Below, piece after piece: positions 45,054 to 52,330 of a stretch of 64,000 nt of DNA. The translations under genes and the position numbers were made by a program. Under the pieces are notes generated by a model. That model was not told where the DNA came from and searched no databases. It saw only the letters and a program-made list of their open reading frames with translations. The stretch's first letter is position 1, and each line of letters begins with the position of its first letter. The stretch comes from Pedobacter hiemivivus (GTDB lineage: Bacteria > Bacteroidota > Bacteroidia > Sphingobacteriales > Sphingobacteriaceae): contig NZ_SJSM01000011.1 of the NCBI RefSeq assembly GCF_004331685.1, positions 118,990 through 182,989 of the forward strand. Reading direction: 5' to 3'.

Positions 45054-45503
45054 TTAAGCCTTCATTGCCCGGTCCATTTCTCTTTTAGATTCCCTGTCTT
45101 TGATACTGTCTCTTTTGTCGAACTCTTTTTTACCTTGTGCCAGTGCTATTTCTAGCTTAGCAAAACCTCTTTCATTGGTGAATATTCGCAAAGGAACTAT
45201 GGTATAGCCCTTTTCCTCACTTTTTGCCTTCAGCTTTTTAAGTTCTTTTTTATGGAGTAGCAGGATACGGTCGCGCTTAATTTCATGGTGATGAAAAGAG
45301 CTGTGACTATATTCTGATACATGTAGGTTTCTTATATAAAGGACGTTACCAATAAACATGCAGAAAGCATCTGTCATATTGGCCTTACCTTGTCTTATCG
45401 CTTTTATTTCGGTACCTAAAAGGGCTATTCCGGCATTATATTTTTCAATAATGTGGAAGTCGAAAAAGGCTCTTTTATTTTTTATCTGGACGTCGTTCTT
45501 CAT
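45054..45503 (-). CDS. smpB: SsrA-binding protein SmpB
   Basis: The 149-residue sequence contains the SmpB blocks NKRAFFDFHIIEKYNAGIAL, LGTEIKAIRQGKANM, DAFCMFIGNVLYIRNLHVSE and the basic C-terminal tail RDSIKDRESKREMDRAMKA. It binds tmRNA and rescues stalled ribosomes. It starts 23 bp after the Nramp transporter gene on the same strand and may be read from that transcript. No tmRNA gene is seen in this window. Confidence 0.97.
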   Translation of the reverse strand: MKNDVQIKNKRAFFDFHIIEKYNAGIALLGTEIKAIRQGKANMTDAFCMFIGNVLYIRNLHVSEYSHSSFHHHEIKRDRILLLHKKELKKLKAKSEEKGYTIVPLRIFTNERGFAKLEIALAQGKKEFDKRDSIKDRESKREMDRAMKA

Positions 45504-45526
45504 AACAATCCGCTAATATCTCAATT

Positions 45527-47398
45527 TTATCTTACAATAAGGACAGGAATGGATACTTTATGGCGAACGGAATTAACTGTAGTGCCCAGGATTAAATCTT
45601 TTAAGCCTTTATGACCGTGTGCCCCCATCACTAACAGTTGCAGCTCGTTTTCGTTTGTAATGGCCACAATTGCTTTTACAGTGCCACCGTAACCGATGTG
45701 AGGGCTGGATTTATAACCCAATTCGGCCAGGTTATCACAGTATTTTTGAAGATTTTCGGTATCACTCACTGTTTCGTGATCTAATGCTGACTCTCCGTAA
45801 TACTGTGCAGCGGCTGTTTCTACTACGTGTATCAGGTAATAATGCGCTCGTTTTCCTCCCTGTATAAGGGCGTGACGTATGGTATTGCGATCGTTTTTGG
45901 AGAAATCTACCGTGATACCTATGCGGGTGTAATCGATCTTTTCAACGTTTTCAATGTCCAGCGCCTCCCCATGTGGCACGTTGTTGTCGCTTTTTCTTAA
46001 GCGGACTACCAATGGATATACAAAGACATATAGTAAGAGTAAGCCTATTAATATTGCTACAGGAACTACCAGGGCATAAACGTACCAGTCTCCAGTAGAT
46101 CCCCATGTTTTTATTTCTTCAATCACAAGTTTAACATTTAGGGATACAATGACGATAGCGCTTACCCAGGCCAAAACTTTTACCCATGGCTTTATGGCAA
46201 AGCCTTTCATTAACTTTTTATCTGATGTGAAGTGAATTAACGGGATGACCGCAAAGCCAAGCTGTAAACTTAAAACGACCTGGCTTAAAATGAGTAGTCC
46301 GCCCAATGCGTCGTCTCCGTACCATAGTATAGTTAGAAATGCAGGGATAATCGCGAGCAAACGGGTTATTAATCGGCGTAGCCATGGTTGTATGCGTAAA
46401 TTAAGATGGCCCTCCATTACAATTTGTCCAGCTAAAGTCCCGGTAATGGTAGAGCTTTGACCTGCGGCAATTAAGGCGATGGCGAAAAGGGCGGGGGCTA
46501 CATTACCAAATATATGTTGAAGGAGTTTATAGGCATCTTGTATCTCGGCGACTTCGTGTAAGCCATTCTTGTAAAATGCAGCTGCAGCAAGGATGAGTAT
46601 AGCGGCATTGACAAAAAATGCAAGGTTTAAAGCGACTGCAGTATCAATGAAATTGAATTTTATAGCTTCTTTGATGCCCTTTTCGTCGCGTTCAAATTTA
46701 CGGGTTTGTACCAGCGATGAGTGTAGGTATAGGTTATGTGGCATCACGGTAGCTCCAATGATACCTATTGCAATGTATAGTGCTTCCCCAGATAGCATAG
46801 AAGGTTCAAACCCACGTGCTATTTCTTTAAGTGAGGGCTCTACGATAAACATTTCGACTAGAAAGGATATGCCGACGATAAATACCATGGAAACAATAAA
46901 CGCTTCCATTTTACGCATGCCTTTGTTGAGCAGAAAAAGGAGTAAAACGGTGTCGAATATGGTAATGCTGATACCCCAGATTAAGGGTAAGCCGAAGAGT
47001 AGATTTAATCCAATGGCCATCCCTATGATTTCGGCTAGGTCGCAAGCTACAATTGCCGTTTGGGCTAATCCAAACAAAGGTATGTTGATCCATTTTGGAT
47101 AAGCATTTCTGGAAGCCTGAGCAAGATCGAGCCCTCTCACAATTCCTAAACGGGCACTGAGCGATTGCAATAGTAGCGCGATAAGGTTTGACATGAGTAG
47201 TACCCAGATTAACTGGTAACCAAATTTACTACCTCCGGCAATATCTGTTGCCCAGTTGCCGGGGTCCATATAACCAACACTTACTAAGTAGGCTGGTCCA
47301 ATAAAAGAAAGAATGCGTTTCCAGCCGGTACGTTTGCTTGTATCTACACTCTGATGTACTTCGCTTAAGGATTGGGGGGCTTTATGTTCGGCTTTCAT
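45527..47398 (-). CDS. mntH: Nramp-type divalent metal transporter fused to UspA domain
   Basis: I prefer the ATG at 47398 (MKAEHKAPQSLSEVHQSVDT), 1 bp after the regulator stop; an earlier start at 47428 would overlap that gene. Residues about 25-465 are an Nramp transporter with TM1 motif GYMDPGNWATDIAGG and TM6 motif GATVMPHNLYLHSSLVQTR, for Mn(II)/Fe(II) uptake with protons. After the last membrane span (about 435-460) a cytoplasmic UspA domain of about 140 residues follows (YTRIGITVDFSKNDRNTIRH ... VMGAHGHKGLKDLILGTT), with the ATP-binding G-x2-G-x9-G(S/T) motif. The MntR-type gene is directly upstream in the same operon. Confidence 0.93.
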   Translation of the reverse strand: MKAEHKAPQSLSEVHQSVDTSKRTGWKRILSFIGPAYLVSVGYMDPGNWATDIAGGSKFGYQLIWVLLMSNLIALLLQSLSARLGIVRGLDLAQASRNAYPKWINIPLFGLAQTAIVACDLAEIIGMAIGLNLLFGLPLIWGISITIFDTVLLLFLLNKGMRKMEAFIVSMVFIVGISFLVEMFIVEPSLKEIARGFEPSMLSGEALYIAIGIIGATVMPHNLYLHSSLVQTRKFERDEKGIKEAIKFNFIDTAVALNLAFFVNAAILILAAAAFYKNGLHEVAEIQDAYKLLQHIFGNVAPALFAIALIAAGQSSTITGTLAGQIVMEGHLNLRIQPWLRRLITRLLAIIPAFLTILWYGDDALGGLLILSQVVLSLQLGFAVIPLIHFTSDKKLMKGFAIKPWVKVLAWVSAIVIVSLNVKLVIEEIKTWGSTGDWYVYALVVPVAILIGLLLLYVFVYPLVVRLRKSDNNVPHGEALDIENVEKIDYTRIGITVDFSKNDRNTIRHALIQGGKRAHYYLIHVVETAAAQYYGESALDHETVSDTENLQKYCDNLAELGYKSSPHIGYGGTVKAIVAITNENELQLLVMGAHGHKGLKDLILGTTVNSVRHKVSIPVLIVR

Positions 47399-47399
47399 G

Positions 47400-48053
47400 T
47401 TATAGTTTAATGAGGATATGTTTGGCAACTTCTCGACTTACACTGATTCTTTTTTCTTCTAACATCAATTCCACAGAGCCATCAAAATCAGTGATTTCTT
47501 CTATTATAAGTTTTTTTCCTAGGGTTAGCCCTAGCTTTTCAAGATGCTTTAAAAATATAGATGAATGTTCACTAACACCCATAATTAAGCCTTGTTCACC
47601 TGGTTTGAGTTTGTTCAGTTTTGTAAATGGGATAGAATCAAATTGTCCGTTTTTATCGGGAATAGGATCGCCATGCGGGTCGCTTTTGGGGAATGCCAGA
47701 AATTCATCCAGTCGTTCGATCAGCTCAACAGATTGAATGTGTTCCAGGTCTTCGGCAATATCGTGGACTTCGTCCCACTTAAAGTTTAGTTTTTCTACCA
47801 GGAAAACTTCCCATAAACGATGTTTCCTTACAATATTAATAGCGGCTGATTTGCCAGTTGGTGTTAGTTTAACACCTTGATATTTTTTATAGTCGATCAA
47901 TTGCTTATCTGCCAGTTTTTTTATCATATCGGTAACAGAGGCAGCTTTGGTCTGCATTTTTTCTGCAATTGCATTTGTTTGCACGGCTTCGTCGGTGTTT
48001 TGCGACAAATGGTATATGATTTTCAGGTAGTTCTCTTCTGTGAATGACTGCAT
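47400..48053 (-). CDS. mntR: MntR/DtxR-family metal-dependent repressor
   Basis: I choose the ATG at 48053 (MQSFTEENYLKIIYHLSQNT); the 35 codons before it run through the promoter and operator. The winged helix covers about 1-70 (TNAIAEKMQTKAASVTDMIK). The metal-binding and dimer domain follows (RKHRLWEVFLVEKLNFKWDE, HDIAEDLEHIQSVELIERLD). A C-terminal FeoA/SH3-like domain extends to residue 217. It should repress the mntRH operon when Mn(II) or Fe(II) is plentiful. A palindrome over its own promoter is the likely operator. Confidence 0.93.
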   Translation of the reverse strand: MQSFTEENYLKIIYHLSQNTDEAVQTNAIAEKMQTKAASVTDMIKKLADKQLIDYKKYQGVKLTPTGKSAAINIVRKHRLWEVFLVEKLNFKWDEVHDIAEDLEHIQSVELIERLDEFLAFPKSDPHGDPIPDKNGQFDSIPFTKLNKLKPGEQGLIMGVSEHSSIFLKHLEKLGLTLGKKLIIEEITDFDGSVELMLEEKRISVSREVAKHILIKL

Positions 48054-48074
48054 TTTTGTTCGACTAACTATATG

Positions 48075-48090
48075 TTTAGACAAATCTAAA
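48075..48090. promoter_or_regulatory. Probable MntR operator over the mntR promoter
   Basis: TTTAGA-CAAA-TCTAAA is a perfect 6-bp inverted repeat, of the type bound by DtxR/MntR repressors. It covers TAGATTTG (minus strand, 48088-48081), a full match to the -7 consensus, 28 bp before the mntR start. Binding would shut off the mntR-mntH operon. Confidence 0.65.
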
Positions 48091-48142
48091 AAAATAGAAG
48101 AGAAATAAACTATAAATAATGGGTTTTTTTTTAGAATAAAAT

Positions 48143-48174
48143 TTGGTGTGTAATACATTCTTATTCTATCTTTG
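48143..48174 (+). promoter_or_regulatory. Promoter of the Lrp-type regulator gene
   Basis: TTG (48143-48145, within TTTG) and TATCTTTG (48167-48174) are separated by 21 bp, matching the Bacteroidota pattern. Transcription would start near 48178, about 13 bases before the ATG at 48191. Confidence 0.65.
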
Positions 48175-48190
48175 GATATACTTTAAAATA

Positions 48191-48661
48191 ATGGCGACAG
48201 AACTAGATAAAACGGATTTTAAGATTCTTAAATTGTTACAGGAAAATGGTAGGATGACCAACCTGCTTTTATCTCAGGAGATTGGACTTTCACCGGCCCC
48301 AACATTGGAAAGAGTAAGGAAACTGGAGGTTTCGGGTTTTATTAAAAGTTATCATGCCTTAGTTGATGAAGAGAAACTAGGCTTAGGAATAAAAACCTTT
48401 ATCCAGGTTCAACTGGATTTTCATAAGAACAATACCATTCAGATTTTTCTGGATGAGGTAAATCAGATTAAAGAGATTACGGAATGTCACCATGTGACAG
48501 GGCAGGCTGACTTTTTATTGAAGGTGTATGTGAATGATATTAAAGCTTACGAGCGTTTGATTATGGATAAAATCAGTAAAATATCTGTAGTGAAAACTTT
48601 TCAGACGATGATGATCATGTCTACAACCAAGAAAGAACCTATCGTTCCTTTGGAATACTAG
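48191..48661 (+). CDS. Lrp/AsnC-family transcription regulator
   Basis: The ATG at 48191 gives MATELDKTDFKILKLLQENG, the usual Lrp start; the codons before it overlap the promoter. The helix-turn-helix is TNLLLSQEIGLSPAPTLERV, and the ligand-binding RAM domain covers about 65-150 (ITECHHVTGQADFLLKVYV). At 156 residues it is normal. It probably senses an amino acid; the target is unknown. It is divergent from mntR and followed by a strong terminator. Confidence 0.93.
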   Translation: MATELDKTDFKILKLLQENGRMTNLLLSQEIGLSPAPTLERVRKLEVSGFIKSYHALVDEEKLGLGIKTFIQVQLDFHKNNTIQIFLDEVNQIKEITECHHVTGQADFLLKVYVNDIKAYERLIMDKISKISVVKTFQTMMIMSTTKKEPIVPLEY

Positions 48662-48675
48662 ATTTAAGAATTAGA

Positions 48676-48718
48676 CAAAAGCGCCTGTATCAAATATGAT
48701 GCTGGCGCTTTTGTTTTA
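48676..48718 (+). terminator. Terminator after the Lrp-type gene
   Basis: A perfect 10-bp stem CAAAAGCGCC (48676-48685) / GGCGCTTTTG (48704-48713) with an 18-base loop is followed by TTTTA. Confidence 0.85.
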
Positions 48719-48727
48719 TATGCACTT

Positions 48728-48810
48728 CGTCATCCTGAATTTATTTCAGGACCTCTCACCTGCAAAGTAACCCATCTCTTGCGAGGTCCTGAAATAAATT
48801 CAGGATGACG
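48728..48810. repeat. REP/MITE-like element with 28-bp perfect inverted repeats
   Basis: The arm at 48728-48755 (starting CGTCATCCTGAA, ending CAGGACCTC) is the exact reverse complement of the arm at 48783-48810, with a 27-base loop. It lies between the terminator of the Lrp gene and the end of convergent ung. Palindromes with the TCATCCTGAA/TTCAGGATGA core are, from memory, spread as repeats in various bacterial genomes. It could also work as a bidirectional terminator. No coding capacity. Confidence 0.85.
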
Positions 48811-48827
48811 ACCGGCTAAGCATGACG

Positions 48828-49505
48828 TTAATCAATTTGCCAGTTGATTGGACTTTGTCCTTGTTCAAATAATTTAGCATTGGTTTTTGAAAAGGGGCCA
48901 GTCCCCAAAAAGCCATTGTAGGCTGAAAAGGGGGAGGGGTGTGCTGCAGCAATGATCGTGTGTTTACTTTGATCAATTAATGCCGACTTATTTTGTGCAT
49001 ATCTTCCCCATAATAGAAAGATCAACCCTGTTCTTTTTTCAGACAGTTCACTAATAATTTTATCTGTAAAATTTTCCCAGCCTTGCTTTTGATGAGAGCC
49101 AGCTTCATGAGCTCTCACTGTTAATGTTGCATTTAATAATAAAACGCCCTCATCTGCCCATTGTGTTAGGTTGCCATGATTGGGAACCGTAAATCCCGGA
49201 ATATCTGTTGCTAATTCTTTATAAATGTTTTTTAAAGATGGCGGTACCGTAATACCTTTTTGAACGGAGAAGGATAAACCATGTGCCTGTCCGGTACCAT
49301 GATATGGGTCTTGCCCCAAAATAACTACTTTAACTTTGTCAAAAGGAGTATGGTTTAGTGCATTAAATATATCTTCACCTTTAGGGTAAATGGCATACCC
49401 TTTTTGTTTTTCTTCAAGCAAAAAGGTTTTTAGTGTTTTCATATAAGGTTTTTCAAACTCATCGCTCAATACCTTTAACCAGCTTTCTTCTATGGAAACG
49501 GACAT
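48828..49505 (-). CDS. ung: Uracil-DNA glycosylase
   Basis: The 225-residue protein has the water-activating motif VVILGQDPYHGTGQAHGLSF, the block GVLLLNATLTVRAHEAGSHQ and the DNA-intercalating loop AAHPSPFSAYNGFLG. It removes uracil from DNA and begins base excision repair. It is monocistronic on the minus strand, with the 28-bp palindrome just past its stop. Confidence 0.98.
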   Translation of the reverse strand: MSVSIEESWLKVLSDEFEKPYMKTLKTFLLEEKQKGYAIYPKGEDIFNALNHTPFDKVKVVILGQDPYHGTGQAHGLSFSVQKGITVPPSLKNIYKELATDIPGFTVPNHGNLTQWADEGVLLLNATLTVRAHEAGSHQKQGWENFTDKIISELSEKRTGLIFLLWGRYAQNKSALIDQSKHTIIAAAHPSPFSAYNGFLGTGPFSKTNAKLFEQGQSPINWQID

Positions 49506-49595
49506 CTGTTATTTCTTTTTTTTGCTGAAATTATCAATTAAATCTGATTTTTGGTATTTAAACACGATATTTGCAGAAAAAAAATACAATAGAAT

Positions 49596-50135
49596 ATGCC
49601 AAATGTAGTTCGTCTTATTTTAGGTTTCGCAGTGTTGGGTGGCGCAATAGCGCTTATGATCTTCGGTTTTTGGGGATGGGGCATTTTGGCCATCTTGATA
49701 AGCATCTTAATTATAGTTACTTATTTCTTTAATGAGAATATGTTATTGGCTCAGTGGTTTCTGAGAAAAGATAATATGGGTAAAGCTGAGGCTTACTTAA
49801 ATAGAATAACCAATTACGAAAAGCAATTGATTAGAGTACAACACGGTTATTACAATTTATTGATTGGTTTGATTGAATCAAGAAAAGCACCAATGCAGTC
49901 AGAGAAATACTTTAAGAAAGCACTTTCTTTAGGAATGCATATGGATCATAACGTTGCACTGGCAAAGTTAAGCCTTGCAGGAATTGCAATGGCTAAAAGA
50001 AATAAACGCGAAGCGACAATGTATTTATCTGAAGCGAAGAAAGCAGATAAGAGTAAGTTGCTAGCTGACCAGATTAAACAAATGAAAGATCAGCTGGGAA
50101 TGATGGATAGACAACAGCAAGTAAGATACAGGTAA
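49596..50135 (+). CDS. Membrane-anchored TPR-like protein
   Basis: Two membrane segments at the N-terminus (about 5-45: LILGFAVLGGAIALMIFGFW and ILAILISILIIVTYFF) are followed by a helical part of two or three TPR-like units (MGKAEAYLNRITNYEKQL; QSEKYFKKALSLGM; KREATMYLSEAKKADKSKLL). The 179-residue protein has no enzyme motif. The helical part should be cytoplasmic and bind a partner protein. It is monocistronic, with a strong terminator. Confidence 0.75.
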   Translation: MPNVVRLILGFAVLGGAIALMIFGFWGWGILAILISILIIVTYFFNENMLLAQWFLRKDNMGKAEAYLNRITNYEKQLIRVQHGYYNLLIGLIESRKAPMQSEKYFKKALSLGMHMDHNVALAKLSLAGIAMAKRNKREATMYLSEAKKADKSKLLADQIKQMKDQLGMMDRQQQVRYR

Positions 50136-50155
50136 TTAGATTATGAAATATAGTA

Positions 50156-50188
50156 AAGGCCACATGCAAATGTGGCCTTTTATTTTTC
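50156..50188. terminator. Terminator shared by convergent genes
   Basis: A perfect 11-bp stem AAAGGCCACAT (50156-50166) / ATGTGGCCTTT (50171-50181) with loop GCAA, followed by TATTTTT on the plus strand. It ends the TPR-like gene. The stop of the convergent small gene at 50180 overlaps the stem. Confidence 0.88.
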
Positions 50189-50395
50189 ACTCAATCTATC
50201 AAAGTTTTCGTTCTCTTCATAGTAAGATCCTCTGCTGATGATATCGTCTTCCATCTCATTTTTGGCTCTGCTAAAGAACAATTGCTCCGATTGTATCCTT
50301 GTGATCAACTGACGGATTAAAGTCAGGTCAAAGGCTTCTTTGTTTAGTTTTATACAGTATTCGTTCTCTGTGATTTCTAGGATTGAACTGTTCAT
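50180..50395 (-). CDS. Small acidic hypothetical protein
   Basis: The 71-residue protein starts MNSSILEITENEYCIKLNKE and ends ENENFDRLSEK, with a charged helix in the middle (LIRQLITRIQSEQLFFSRAK). No signal peptide or domain is recognised. It fills the space between lysS and the TPR-like gene. The lysS terminator lies upstream of it, so it needs its own promoter within 50396-50423. It looks real but has no known function. Confidence 0.6.
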   Translation of the reverse strand: MNSSILEITENEYCIKLNKEAFDLTLIRQLITRIQSEQLFFSRAKNEMEDDIISRGSYYEENENFDRLSEK

Positions 50396-50423
50396 ATATT
50401 TATAATTTTAATATATGTAAAAA

Positions 50424-50459
50424 TAAAAAAAAGCCTACTACAGTTGTTGTAGCAGGCTT
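50424..50459 (-). terminator. Terminator of lysS
   Basis: On the minus strand, AAGCCTGCTACA (50459-50448) pairs with TGTAGTAGGCTT (50442-50431), with one G-T wobble, followed by a run of eight or more T (complement of the A-run at 50424-50432). Confidence 0.85.
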
Positions 50460-50481
50460 TTAAGTTATTGTTATCTTTATG

Positions 50482-52203
50482 TTAAGCGAACCAGGCGGTC
50501 ACATCTTCTTTCGAAGGCATGGTTAATTCCAGTTTCAGCTTTTTACGCATTCCACCCAAATCATTAAATACCTTGTTCGGGTTTGCTGCTTTCAGTTCCT
50601 CTATCGTATTGATGTTCATTTTTCTGATCACCTGAACCCATTCGGCAGGAATACCAGCATTTACAAAATCTTCATCTGTTGTTACTTTAGCTTTCTTCTC
50701 TGGTCTCATTTGAGGGAAGAACAATACTTCTTGTATGGTCGACTGGTTGGTCATTAGCATCACCAAACGGTCAATACCTATACCTAAGCCTGAAGTAGGA
50801 GGCATGCCATATTCCAACGAGCGAATAAAATCTTCGTCCATAGCCATTGCTTCATCATCGCCTCTTTCTGCAAGTTTTAACTGTTCTACTAAACGCTCAC
50901 GTTGATCAATAGGATCGTTTAACTCCGAGTAAGCATTACCAATTTCTTTACCCATTACGAATAACTCAAAACGCTCGACTAAGCCTTCTTTGCTTCTGTG
51001 TTTTTTAGCAAGTGGGGTCATTTCAATCGGATAATCTGTAATGTATGTTGGCTGGATCAGATTGGCTTCAACTTTTTCACTGAAAAGTTCATCAACAAGC
51101 TTTCCTTTACCCATGGTCGCATCGGTTTCAATGTTCAGGCTTTTGCAGGTTGCTTGAAGTTCTTCCTCTGTCATGTTGGATACATCAATACCAGTATATT
51201 TCTGGATCGATTCGTACATGGTTAGTTTTTCGTAAGGACCTTCAAAATTGATTTCATGGTCACCAACTTTTACTACAGACGTTCCGTGGATGGCTAAAGC
51301 AACTTTTTCCAGACATTCTTCTACCATTCCCATCATCCAGATGTAGTCTTTATAAGCTACATAGATTTCCATAGAAGTAAACTCAGGGTTATGGGTTCTG
51401 TCCATCCCTTCATTTCTGAACATCTTTCCGAACTCATAAACACCATCAAAGCCTGCAACGATTAGCCTTTTTAAGTACAATTCGTTAGCTATGCGCAGGT
51501 AAAGTGGCATATCCAGGGTATTGTGATGCGTAGCGAAAGGACGTGCAGCAGCACCACCATGGATAGGCTGAAGAATTGGAGTTTCCACTTCCATCCATCC
51601 CTGGTTATCAAAATAGTTACGCATGGTGTTGATCACCTTAGAGCGGTTGATGAAGATCCGCTTAAAGCCTGGATTTACAGTAAGATCCACATAACGCTGC
51701 CTGTAGCGCATTTCCGGATCAGTAAAGCCATCATATATATTACCATCTTCATCGCGTTTAACAACTGGAAGGGGTTTTAATGCTTTAGACAATAAGGTCA
51801 GTTCTGTAACGTGAATAGAGATCTCGCCAGTTTGTGTAGTAAATACATAACCTTTAACACCAATAAAATCACCCAGATCCATTAGTTTTTTAAATACGGT
51901 ATTGTACAGGGTTTTATCTTCATCAGGACAAAGGTCATCTCTCTTTAAATAAACCTGTATTCTGCCTGTTGAATCTTGTAGTTCTACAAAGGAAGCACTA
52001 CCCATAATACGACGGCTCATGATACGACCAGCGATACTGATGTTCTTATAGGCTGTTTTATCCCGTTCGTAGTTCGCTAATATGTCTGCAGCATTGGCAT
52101 TGATTTCAAATGCTTCGGCAGGGTAGGGATTGATCCCAAGCTCACGTAATTGGTTTAACGAATTACGGCGCAATACTTCTAGTTCTGATAGTCCTGTACT
52201 CAT
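50482..52203 (-). CDS. lysS: Lysyl-tRNA synthetase, class II
   Basis: The 573-residue protein has the OB-fold anticodon domain (about 55-170: ISIAGRIMSRRIMGSASFVE). The class II core follows, with motif 2 MFRNEGMDRTHNPEFTSMEI and motif 3 GLGIGIDRLVMLMTN. A C-terminal extension of about 70 residues after motif 3 (VTTDEDFVNAGIPAEWVQVI and on) is longer than in E. coli. It joins lysine to tRNA-Lys. A -7-like TATTTTTG lies on the minus strand at 52269-52262. Confidence 0.97.
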   Translation of the reverse strand: MSTGLSELEVLRRNSLNQLRELGINPYPAEAFEINANAADILANYERDKTAYKNISIAGRIMSRRIMGSASFVELQDSTGRIQVYLKRDDLCPDEDKTLYNTVFKKLMDLGDFIGVKGYVFTTQTGEISIHVTELTLLSKALKPLPVVKRDEDGNIYDGFTDPEMRYRQRYVDLTVNPGFKRIFINRSKVINTMRNYFDNQGWMEVETPILQPIHGGAAARPFATHHNTLDMPLYLRIANELYLKRLIVAGFDGVYEFGKMFRNEGMDRTHNPEFTSMEIYVAYKDYIWMMGMVEECLEKVALAIHGTSVVKVGDHEINFEGPYEKLTMYESIQKYTGIDVSNMTEEELQATCKSLNIETDATMGKGKLVDELFSEKVEANLIQPTYITDYPIEMTPLAKKHRSKEGLVERFELFVMGKEIGNAYSELNDPIDQRERLVEQLKLAERGDDEAMAMDEDFIRSLEYGMPPTSGLGIGIDRLVMLMTNQSTIQEVLFFPQMRPEKKAKVTTDEDFVNAGIPAEWVQVIRKMNINTIEELKAANPNKVFNDLGGMRKKLKLELTMPSKEDVTAWFA

Positions 52204-52330
52204 ATATTTTTTGTATCTGGCATCAAGCCTGATAGCTGATTTTTTAAAAATTAAAATTAGGCAAAAATAGGGATTTACCTCAGTTCTTTATGTCGATTGG
52301 ACTAAGAAACGTAAAATATTTTAAAGCCGC

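Noticed and set aside
45054..45503. A tmRNA gene next to smpB
   Set aside because: No tRNA-like ends or tag-peptide frame are visible in the flanking gaps, which are only 7 and 23 bp.
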